From Scatophagus argus (lineage: Eukaryota > Chordata > Actinopteri > Scatophagidae), in the NCBI RefSeq assembly GCF_020382885.2, contig NC_058506.1, positions 11,510,318 to 11,574,317 of the forward strand: a stretch of 64,000 bases of DNA. The letters run 5' to 3'. The notes beneath the pieces were generated by a model. That model searched no databases. It was not told the origin of the DNA and saw nothing but the letters and a program-made list of their open reading frames with translations. This document shows positions 55,037-64,000 of this stretch, in pieces. The number at the start of each line of letters is the position of its first letter. The first letter of the stretch is position 1. The translations under genes were made by a program, and so were the position numbers.

Positions 55037-56832
55037 CTACACACCCCTACATGACTTCTGTATATAAGCTTTGAAATGCAAACAAGCTTAGATTTCACCC
55101 TCCCTTGTTTCTTGCCTGCAGAAAGCGGGAGTGTAGAGTGGGAGCTCCCTCGTCTGGCCTGCAGTGTGTACTACAGCACAGTGCAGGACCTGCCAGCCAT
55201 GGTGCGACTGTGGTGGAACAGCCAGGAAAAGAGAGTGAGCGCAACTGTGGAGAAGTTCACTATTAAATATGTCAGTCCTGTGCTGTCAGCTCAGGAGATC
55301 TCATCCGTCCACTCCAGCACTCAAATGTTTGACAGCATGACGGTAAGTTAGCATCTGCAAATTCAAGGTTTGCTAGTTTTAAGTTATGTACAGTGGTTCC
55401 TTTCCTTCATAGTCCCAGCATACCTGATCATAGTGTTCCTCCTGTATAACCTGATAGATTATCTCTATGCAGAGGTGTGGCTGGACTTTTTTGACAGGGG
55501 TTGCCCAAATTGGGCACTGACTTATACAAGGTGGCAAGAAGTACGTGCACACACATCAAGCTGTTTGTCCTCTGTTCAGATCGCATTTCTGTGGGGGCAA
55601 ACGCCACCCCATGACCCCCTTCTAAACCCGCCCCTGTCTCCAAAAAATTGCATGGAGATGGATAGGTGGAATAACTACTTCAGTGAAACAAATCCTGTAT
55701 GTGACAGCTGTGTCACATTTGTAATATAAAGATGAGCACCAATAGGGAGACAATATATTGTAACGCAAGCTGATTATTTGACTGAGAGACTGCCAAAAGC
55801 AAAGGAAAACGGTGATGTATTTATTTGTTTTGTTTTTTTTTTTATTGCCCCAGGTGAAGGCCCGCTCAGCAGCGCGAGAGGTGATTGCCACCTATTCTGT
55901 GGATGATATCTTCATCGAGTTGGTGATTCAGCTACCACAGAACTACCCTCTGGGCTCCATCACTGTGGAGAGTGGGAGGCGTGTCGGCGTTGCCGTACAG
56001 CAGTGGAGAAACTGGATGCTGCAACTGAGCACCTACCTCACACATCAGGTAGAGAAACAAACACATTAGATATAAACTCAAGAGGGTTGTGTAGTAAGTA
56101 GAGTCTGTTTTTCATCCTGAAGCCCTTTAGCCAGACCGAATCCCTGTTTTTGTGAGTACTACAGGCCAAGAAGGCCATGAAGAGGGATCAGCGAAGAACA
56201 GGAGTGTGAAACAAATCAGACAAAAGTAAATGTGTGTCTCTGTGTGTGCAGAATGGCAGTATAATGGAGGGACTGGCTCTGTGGAAGAACAATGTGGATA
56301 AGCGTTTCGAGGGAATCGAGGACTGTATGATCTGCTTCTCTGTTATCCATGGCTCCAACTACTCCCTGCCAAAGAAGGGTTGCCGCACCTGCAAAAAGAA
56401 ATTCCACTCAGCATGTTTGGTGAGATTTATATGTCAAGATCATATTACATTCAGTGGTGGGCTTTCCAAGTGTTCTCTGCAGATGTTAAAAAGAACTATT
56501 TACATTGATAAACTTAGACCATTTTTAAAATCTTTAATCAACAGAGTGAGATCGATAACACTAGCAAAAAAATGTAGTTTGTCTGTATGGGACATAAATC
56601 CTAAGTTCACATCCCACTACTGGTTGTGTTACATACACTTTTGTCTTAAATCTCACAAATACCATATGCAATTTAATGCATGATATGATATAGTTTAAAA
56701 TTGCTTCATGACATTTTTATGCTACTATTTTTTACATTAATGTTTATTTTTGTCCCCATCTTTCTACAGTACAAATGGTTCACGTCCAGCAATAAGTCCA
56801 CATGTCCACTGTGCAGAGAAACCTTCTTCTAA
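45071..56832 (+). CDS. ltn1: Listerin E3 ubiquitin ligase, ribosome quality control
   Basis: Ubiquitinates nascent chains stalled on 60S subunits with NEMF (family knowledge). 32 exons: 45071-45112, 45362-45568, 45703-45801, 46130-46360, 46451-46503, 46597-46777, 47317-47490, 47722-47912, 48659-48809, 48902-49159, 49317-49628, 49828-50043, 50187-50228, 50354-50537, 50644-50883, 50965-51118, 51254-51404, 51592-51796, 51928-52084, 52340-52453, 52543-52670, 52767-52902, 53140-53284, 53503-53716, 53890-54127, 54265-54342, 54456-54642, 54832-54997, 55122-55342, 55854-56048, 56252-56419, 56770-56832. Sum 5301 nt, 1766 aa, the length I recall for human LTN1. N-terminus [12 protein letters not shown], long HEAT/ARM-like helical body, RWD-like region, then a C4HC3 RING (C1715, C1718, C1734, C1737, H1742, C1745, C1758, C1761) ending CPLCRETFF. 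Confidence 0.98.
47913..48658 (+). other. ltn1 intron 8, no embedded gene
   Basis: 746-bp intron with a short GT run at its start and otherwise AT-rich sequence. I recognise no transposon family or coding sequence. Confidence 0.6.
55006..55034 (+). repeat. CA microsatellite just inside ltn1 intron 28
   Basis: About 14 CA units beginning 9 nt after the exon 28 donor (exon end 54997), followed by two ACACCCCTAC repeats. CA repeats at this distance are known hnRNP L binding sites. Relevance here is inferred. Confidence 0.9.
55343..55853 (+). other. ltn1 intron 29, no embedded gene
   Basis: A mid-section (about 55430-55680) differs in texture from the surrounding intron, with C-rich runs such as CCACCCCATGACCCCC. 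It could be an old transposon fragment, but no family could be assigned. Confidence 0.4.
56252..56832 (+). other. ltn1: ltn1 RING-encoding exons 31 and 32
   Basis: Exon 31 (56252-56419) provides the first six zinc ligands and exon 32 (56770-56832) the last two plus the stop codon. They are separated by a 350-bp intron. Ligand order C-C-C-C-H-C-C-C is the RING-CH-like arrangement typical of Listerin. Confidence 0.9.
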
Positions 56833-57474
56833 CACACAGTTCTTCAGCCAACCAATCAATTGTGACTAAACTAAGAAGGTTACTAATATATCAATGTGAT
56901 GGATTTATTAGATGACCTGATGGGTTGAAATTCTTTCTCTGAGGTTTGCTCTGACTGAAATAGCAGACATTGTTTGATTCAGAAAATCCTGTTTCCTGTG
57001 CTCAGATAAAGTCTGAACTAAATTATTTTTTTTTTTAATTTTATCTCCATATTCAGCGACGTGAGTGTGATAAGCTCTCAACAGTTTGTTTTTCTGTTAT
57101 TAATGAGGTTTTTATCTTTTTGTTGACTTAATTTTTTAAAAATCTTTTTAAAACAAGTTGAGACTGAATCACCAATTTGGAAAAACCAAAGCTGTAGAAA
57201 TGAATCATATTAACATATTATCATATTACCTAAACTATTACCTACCACTGCAATTCCCTGGACAGGTTTCAGAAATATTTCCTAATATTTAGGAGTGTAA
57301 AGCTGACATGCCTTGCACCATTATGACATGGTGACGTCACATATGAAAATCAGGAAAGGGAATTTCTGAGGTTTAGATTTTTCAGTTCTAAATGCCAATA
57401 TTTGCAGATATCAAAACCTAATGGCTTGTCCCCCTCTTGTGCCTACATACAGCTGTAAATGATGCTGAAAAGTG

Positions 57475-57480
57475 AATAAA
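57475..57480 (+). terminator. ltn1: Candidate ltn1 poly(A) signal
   Basis: AATAAA 643 nt after the stop codon. It is the strongest hexamer in this stretch, giving a 3' UTR of about 0.66 kb. Confidence 0.5.
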
Positions 57481-58365
57481 CTTAAAATAGATGGATAATA
57501 TTACCGAACGCATATTGTCTTTGATTTAACACTGAGAACTGGAGTCTAACTAAACACACACACACACACAACATGTAGGCCACATTTCATGCTGAAACTC
57601 ATTTGTATTAAATGTCATTGGAACGTGTACCCGAACCTTCATGCATGGTTTACAGCGTGTACAAATTATTTTGAGTGCTGAAATGAAGGTGATAAACATC
57701 TAGCAATGCCAGACTTTATGGACGTGTGTGTTACCACCAGTTACCATCTATAATGACCCATTACCAGTTTGTAACAGCTTTGTATAACTACAACAAACTG
57801 AGGTCAGTCTGGCAGCCTTACAGTTGTGTTTCACCAGGTTATGTTATGTGCATGCAGGAATATAGAAATATCTTTTCTCATACATATTTTTACTTTGTGC
57901 ATGCACAGACTTTTACTGTTGAACCCACAAAGTTTGTTTACATATGGGACCAGGTGTATTGTTACAAGCTCATGATCCATTAAATTCCTTTGCCAAAAGC
58001 TACCTTTGAATATATGTTAATTGTAATCCTTATCTAGAACAGAAGTAGAAGTATAGAAGTTTCCTTGGTTGTAATTGTGTAAGCGCAAAGACTTAATGAT
58101 CACAAAAGAAACAAACTGCAGTAATGTAAGCTTGCTAATGTAATGTACAGCTCGAAGGATAAACCTACTGGGACTTCAGAGAGATTTAGATTCCAAGTGG
58201 GACCAGCTCTGTGCTAAAAATGAACAAAGCGGTTATATGACGGTATGTAGGTCAACAAATGTGACATTTGTGAAATGCCATCACTTTATCTTAGATAACT
58301 TTAGTCAAAGTCAACTGTAATGAAGCCCAAGTGCATCCATGAACTGTTGTGTTAACCTGAGCCTC

Positions 58366-58610
58366 CAATTACAGTTATGTGGTATTTCCGTTAACCTGTG
58401 CTAGTTTCCAAGAAAAGACTGTAATTAGCCTCAGCCTGTGACTGCCGGCACCAGTCTCCCACGCTCATTTATCTTGGGTCCACCTCCTTCTCATGCTGAA
58501 TAATTTATCTGTTTAATGGAGGCGTGCTCTCATCACAGTTGTTCCTATGGAATTAATTATGACAGATTAAGCATGATCAATGAATTAATCCCTATCATTT
58601 GGTTTGCCAT
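58366..58610. other. Enhancer-like conserved-element candidate A
   Basis: Non-coding, repeat-free, with clustered homeodomain cores: CCAATTACAG, GTAATTAGCC, GGAATTAATTATGACAG, AGATTAAGC and TGAATTAATCC. Such clusters are typical of deeply conserved vertebrate enhancers. Conservation was not measured. Confidence 0.35.
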
Positions 58611-59149
58611 CTATGTGTGTGCGCAAGCGTGTGTGCATTTGTAATTCATTATTGCGGTCAGTTTTTATCAATACATACAGCCAGCATCCATCATCATCTG
58701 CCCTTGACCTTTTTAATAGCCATTGATCTGTTTGCCAGGCATAAATATTTATACTGAAATCCCCTTCTCTCACGAGTTTTGACACACACGCATACACACT
58801 CACACACTCTGACATCCTCAATTCTTATTGCTCATTATCTGCTTGATTAAGCAGTGGTGCAAATGTTATGAACTACAGTGTGGTCCTGTGTGCAGCTTGT
58901 TCTTGTCCATCTGTGGGTCGATGCTTACCAGTAGATGGCAGCATAAGCCCAAGCCACGGCTGTGTGGAACAACACTACTATTTGGGGAGATGTGTACATA
59001 TTAACCTGAAAGAAAAGGGATTATTGATCTGGACTATTTACGGAGGTTAAATTACCTACAAAGATCACATTTTTGTTGTTTATTTTCCGTTTCATTCAGC
59101 TGTTCAGACAAATACATTTTCAGTTTGTACAAAAAAAATTAATGGTGAA

Positions 59150-59290
59150 TTTTAAAAGCAAATGAATAAGAGCACCCTCAGGGATTATTAATTTGCCATC
59201 TTTAATTACTGGAATTTGATGAATAAATTCAGTCCCAATGCCGGGACCTATCGGATATGACAGTTGGAGACACAGATTAAATGCTGCTAA
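59150..59290. other. Enhancer-like conserved-element candidate B
   Basis: Contains GGGATTATTAATTTGCC, TTTAATTACTGG and a TGATGAATAAATTC motif within about 80 bp, with balanced composition and no repeats. Confidence 0.3.
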
Positions 59291-59639
59291 CACACTCGAC
59301 TATCAGAATATTAATGGCTTTCTTAGAAAGGGTGCCAGTCAACATGAAAATCACTGACTTCAACCATTCTGAAAACAGATAATTAACACTGAAAATGTAG
59401 TAATTTTTGAGTGTCCTTAAGCTAATTTTTGCTATTATAAGAAACTGAACTTGTTTAATATTCAAATATAACTAAAAGATCAGAGATGCTTTGCAGATTT
59501 GGTGTTGATCAGGTGATGAAGATTTGATTTCTCTTTGGGGAAAACGACAAAAGAGCACAGATCAGATTCTACATGTATCTCCTCCCTTAATACTGAAAAT
59601 GTTTGAGAACCCGTCCATCCTACACTGACCCACTTGCAC

Positions 59640-59860
59640 AAAACTGCTATGCTTGTGCAAGCTAATAAGCAGCCAACCTGCCTACAACCAGCCAGTTCTG
59701 GCCTTTGAACCCAACTGGTGGAGGCTTGTTACTTCATAATTAGCCAAGCCTAGATAGCTCTCATTTAGTTCTCCCTGACCCAATTGTGAACACATTAGCA
59801 TTCCAAGCCATTTGTTGGAGGCTGGTCCCATCACAGTCAAGCCACTACTCAACACTGCAG
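59640..59860. other. Enhancer-like conserved-element candidate C
   Basis: Moderate-GC, repeat-free non-coding stretch with TAATAAGC, ATAATTAGCC, CCAATTGTG and two TGGAGGCT elements. Composition contrasts with the AT-rich surroundings. Confidence 0.3.
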
Positions 59861-61894
59861 GCAACTGCCCAGCGCTGAAATGGCTTTGCGTTAGTCTGCG
59901 TGTGTTTTGTGTAGGACTCTTCAGAACGACTGCTGATAGTAATTCTATTGAAATGAATCTGTTTTATTTGCCTCTATAGCCAGTCTCCCTCACCTCCTCC
60001 ATCTCTCTCTCCCTGTGCCTCTCTGCCATGTTCCCCATCATGTAGCATGCTGTATGAAAATACACACAGATTGCAGTCAGTATCTGAATTTGTTGATTGT
60101 AATCCTGGGAATTTATCGGGTTCATTTATCCTGAACCAAAGCAGGGACCTTTACAGTTCTATCGGAACTGTTTTCTCAACTGCATCCAAAAGCAAAATAA
60201 TCAATTTTATTGACATTGGGTGTTTTCATATAATGAACATAATAAACAATGATTATTGACATCAATCTATTGGCTCCTCGACATGCATTTGTATTAGTCA
60301 TCAGGGCTGGGAAAGGCTGTCTGGTCTGCCACAGTTTAAATCTACTGTTATTACTCTGTCATCACGTACAGGCCTTTTATGATTTTCTATTACCGCTGCC
60401 CATGTTATAGCAGCATTGGGGGACAACAAAGACCGGGTGGCTGAGTGTGCTGTTTTCAAAAGACTCTGGCTATGATTCAGAACCACAGTGGGTAGATTTA
60501 AAGAGCAAATTCTGTATTTTTGAACAATGGGAAGAGGAGCCAGTCAAAGAACATCCATGTCATGTCAACCTGGCACAGAATAAGTGGTATCAGTAAAAAG
60601 AATTGTATGCGGTTGTTTTTATGTTTTAGAAAAGGTTTCAGCAGTCTTGTGTGCATATTTTTGTATCATTTTTTTTATTAAAATGTTTTATCAAAAATAA
60701 CTAACAAGGCTAAATCCACACAATAACTTAGAACCATAGCCACAACACTTTTTAAAAGTGCATTTTAAGGCCAATTGACCTAACTCTTTCCCATGCTGAA
60801 ACTTATGAGCCCAGGGGTGCAATGCAAAGGACTATTTAAGTATTCTGAAGCGCTGCCCAAGTTCACAGTCAAGCACCAGCAGCGCAAGTCTGCCTACAAA
60901 TAACACTGGCGATGTACTTTTTGTCCTACCAGAAAAAGTCCTGCGTGTAGCTTCAATCAAACCACCCCCAAAGCGGGGACCCAGTCTACATGGAAATAAC
61001 AGCACGTGAGAAGCGTAAATGGAAGCTGAGCATGACCAAATCCTTTTAAATGGAACTAGGACAAACACATGAGTGGTACTTCCTGAATATTTTAGGCTTT
61101 GTGCGTGTGTGTGTGTCAGCTCCTGCTCATGGACTAACAAGAGGCAGGGAATAGGGACAGTAAGGCCTTGCACTTCAGGCAATAGCTTGCTCTGAGTTCA
61201 CTCTGCAGTGTTATTGTTATATAAAGTAGCAGGACTGGATCCACTGTGCACTCTTTATGACTCATGATGCAGAGGTAGCAATTAGGTAGTAAGAGTTCAC
61301 ATAAGACTTACCTCTAACACACCCCTTTTCCTAAATTTAGAGTAACCCACAGGGATGTCTATATATTGTACAAATGCTGTCTCCATATATATTGTGATAG
61401 AGGGTAAACAAATGGACTTTCATTTCCCATGGCAAAATTTGATTTACTATTCTATTTAAATGGCAGCAGTGTTTCAGAGAGGTTGGTGTTGCCGTGGCTA
61501 AGCCTGTGGGTGTTAAGATACATCATGTTATAAACTAACCATACATTTAACATATAGCACTGAAAGCACACCTAGTAGAGGAAAACTCTCTGCGCTTAGT
61601 CCATCAAAAATTATTTTGCACTATAAAGAGCAAAAGGCAAACCTTTTATAACTATATTTTTAGTCAGGTTAGCTCCAGGGATAGCAATGGTTTGTGTCTA
61701 TTTTCTAACTGGCAAAAGTTAGCATACTAACAAGCTAATCTAAGATGATGGACATTATGGATGACAGTATCAGATTTTCATCAAATGATTATTGTGACCA
61801 AAAAGACTTCACGATAACAATTATCTCCATATCAATAGAAATGCTATCAGTCAAATTAATCTTTAATTCAACTTTAACTATTGGGCGTTTTATC

Positions 61895-61915
61895 TTTTTT
61901 TTTTTTTTTTTTTTT
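61895..61915 (+). repeat. Poly(T) homopolymer
   Basis: An uninterrupted run of about 21 T. It may be the reverse-oriented A tail of a retroposon, but no element body was recognised beside it. Confidence 0.8.
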
Positions 61916-62808
61916 GGCATGAATACCACTCAAGGTATGAATGTAGGGAGGTGGAGAGAAGCTGTAGAGAAGCATACAAAAACAACAAATACGCTTAGTG
62001 AAGGGTGAAAAGGCAAAAAGATGACAAACAACAATCCGCAAGACCCGACAGCGACCAGTTATTTTTGAATATCACGATCATCATCAACACCAGTATACTG
62101 TATACTGTGACAATATCGCAACATCGTAGCTAACAGCGCAGCAGCCTGTAGTTTGGGTGGAGACTGTCAGTCTCTTCGTCTAAAAAACTGATTTTTTTTT
62201 TTCCAGTTAAAAAACTAATTTTCTGACCTTGACATCAAGGCTTTCCTGATATCTTTACTGACATCAATCAGGGAGACAGACATCAGTTTACCCTTTTTAC
62301 CTAGTGGACTACCTCTGCCTCAGCTGTAATATTTACTGTGGTGAGTATATCAAAATCTGATCCAGGCTGGTTCTGCTTGTCCACATCAATCAGCACAATG
62401 ACTCAGCTGATAAAACAAGAACCAGTATACAGCCCACTGCAGTGGCACAAACTAAGTGAGAAAACATCAGATCCGTGAAGTTTTACACAATTAGGTAAAT
62501 CCTATTTGGCAATTACTTTGATTTGTAATCCTAAAGGTATTTAATGAGCTCATTTAATGGTGCCATGGAGCATGATAGAATATGGTAATTGGTTTTTATA
62601 AGAAGTATAAGAATCAAGGTGTGCTTGTGAGGTGGGTGGTGCCACTTATTTGCTGAGCTAATATGGGGCATTAAGAGAAAGTTCTCCACAAAAGAACTTC
62701 AGGAACTCTCAAAACCCAATCTGTAGTCCTTCTGATGAAAAGAGACACACACGGTGTTTTGAAGAGAGATGTTTTGGATGCTGGCAGCTCTCTTCTTAAT
62801 GATCACCC

Positions 62809-62878
62809 CCCCCCCCGATGATGATGATGTGTTTATAAATGTATATCCATCCTTCAGGGTAAAAAAAAAAAAAAAAAA
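62809..62878 (+). repeat. Low-complexity cluster: poly(C), GAT repeat, poly(A)
   Basis: A C run at 62808-62817, four GAT units, and a 19-20-nt A run at 62859-62878, all within 70 bp. Confidence 0.8.
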
Positions 62879-63030
62879 AGTCATACAGCTGCCCTTGCAG
62901 TTTTTTACAGCTGTAAAAGTGGACGTCTCACTCTCCAGTTCTAACAAGGTCGGAGCTGTCAGGAAAGAGTGAGGCCGGGGAGCTAATATACTTGGGCCAG
63001 GAGGAAGAGTCATTCCTCATACGCACGGCA

Positions 63031-63233
63031 GATGGAGGACTGGAGGAGAGAGAGAGAGAGGGAAGGGAGGAACAGTGTGAGACTGAGAAAAGAATGGAGA
63101 TGAGCGAGCAGAGGGGAAGAAGGGGAGATTAGGACAAGTCAGACAGGGAAGACAGAGAGAAGAGGCAAGGAGATAATGGAGAACTGGAGCAGGGAGTCAG
63201 GGATGAAGAGTGCAGTGGAAAAGAGAGAAGCTG
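63031..63233 (+). repeat. Purine-rich (GA) tract, about 200 bp
   Basis: Almost entirely A and G, starting with a GA repeat and continuing with irregular GGAAG, GAGAA and GGGGAG blocks. Long purine/pyrimidine strand asymmetry of this kind can adopt triplex structure. Confidence 0.75.
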
Positions 63234-63529
63234 GATGCCCTACCCTAAAGCACTGTTGATATGACGGTTGTCTGAGGCCAAATCTGAGGCCAGCTCATTC
63301 CACTGATGAATGCCTCTGGCTTTACCAACCTTCACACTGACGGATGCACGCGCGCTGCTTTCTCTCTCTTATTTTCCTCTGTCTAAGGGAGCGACTCTTT
63401 TGTAACTCTTCAGTTTTAGATAACTTACGTGTGAGCTGTTAATATAAATTTCCCATAAAAAGGAGGCCATTACTGGCTGATCTGAAACATAATTCCTTCT
63501 CATGCCATGTTCTCACACGGCATTTATCT

Positions 63530-63720
63530 TTGTGACATTAGCGCGACTCGGCCGTTCTGACACCAGCACTCATGTCCGTACACTCATTCCCCCGCTTATC
63601 ATTTCTGTGCCGGATTGTAATTCAGCTAATGGCTAGTAAATAAAACTAATTAAGCTTCTGATAATAGAATGATAATTTGGCATCAATTGCTCATTCACTG
63701 CACAACTAGGACACTTTGGT
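63530..63720. other. Enhancer-like conserved-element candidate D
   Basis: Carries GTAATTCAGCTAATGG, AACTAATTAAGC, GATAATTTGG and ATCAATTGC in under 100 bp, with no repeat content. Homeodomain/LIM-type cores dominate. Confidence 0.35.
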
Positions 63721-63837
63721 ATTTCAGTCAAGAGCAGAGAGAGGGCAAAGGGAGATACCTGAAACCAATGATGCCAGTGGGCTAATACTCACATTATGTC
63801 TACATTATCTCACTGTGCAATGGAGCCATATCACAGC

Positions 63838-63930
63838 TAGAAAAATAACAAGGTAATCAATTAAGTTAACCATGCAATTAAGTTAATTAATTGCTTGTAT
63901 GCCCAGGAGTTTCCTGGGGCTTGTGCTGTG
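63838..63930. other. Enhancer-like conserved-element candidate E
   Basis: Dense AT-core cluster: GGTAATCAATTAAG, GCAATTAAG and AGTTAATTAATTGC, followed by CCAGGAGTTTCCTGG, an inverted repeat resembling STAT or BCL6 half-sites. Confidence 0.3.
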
Positions 63931-64000
63931 GACCACATTACTACACAGGCCAGTGATTAGATTACAGAGTTAGTAATGCCATTTGAGGCTCAAGTGTGAG

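Larger units (their letters stand above)
57481..64000. other. Right flank, no coding gene seen
   Basis: No reading frame resembles a protein. The stretch holds several patches that look like conserved non-coding elements (separate entries), a T homopolymer at 61895-61915, a short poly(C), GAT and poly(A) cluster at 62809-62878, and a 200-bp purine-rich tract near 63031-63233. The texture suggests the edge of a regulatory domain of a developmental gene beyond the window (inference). Confidence 0.55.

Noticed and set aside
55430..55680. Transposon in ltn1 intron 29
   Set aside because: The texture differs from its surroundings, but no terminal repeats, target duplications or coding pieces could be recognised.

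Overview
This is a stretch of vertebrate nuclear DNA, almost certainly from a ray-finned (teleost) fish. The evidence is intron-split genes with GT/AG junctions, short introns, many CA/GT microsatellites, fish-type Tc1 transposon fossils and LINE 3' tails. Four protein-coding genes could be rebuilt exon by exon. All four coding sums are divisible by three, and the predicted lengths fit their families. I found no rRNA, tRNA, CRISPR array or bacterial-type operon.

Layout. 1-7.6 kb is a gene-free left flank with possible 3'-UTR sequence at its start and one homeodomain-site-rich, conserved-element-like patch. 7.6-19.3 kb (minus strand) is slc43a2, a system-L-type neutral amino-acid transporter: 13 coding exons, 591 aa, plus a non-coding first exon. 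20.8-33.9 kb (minus) is a membrane-type multicopper ferroxidase of the hephaestin / hephaestin-like-1 / ceruloplasmin family: 21 exons, 1109 aa. It has every copper ligand and a GPI-signal-like tail built from two microexons. 36.1-41.5 kb (plus) is tmem135: 15 exons, 468 aa. 45.1-57.5 kb (plus) is ltn1 (Listerin), the ribosome-quality-control E3 ligase: 32 exons, 1766 aa, ending in a C4HC3 RING. 57.5-64 kb is a gene-free right flank. Its AT-rich, homeobox-site-rich patches look like conserved developmental enhancers, but this is judged by eye without alignment.

slc43a2 and the ferroxidase lie in tandem on the minus strand. The ferroxidase and tmem135 are head to head, 2.24 kb apart, and tmem135 and ltn1 are in tandem on the plus strand. 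The genes do not form a pathway: the products are an amino-acid transporter, an iron oxidase, a peroxisome/mitochondria membrane protein and a ubiquitin ligase. Their neighbourhood is a chromosomal linkage, not a functional cluster.

I found no convincing undescribed biological system. The observations most worth checking are the splice architecture of the ferroxidase and a near-perfect 42-bp palindrome between it and slc43a2. The splice features are a 25-nt homopolymer C tract, two GT repeats at 3' splice sites, and an alternative acceptor that would replace the GPI tail by a stop. The enhancer-like patches in the right flank also merit a check.
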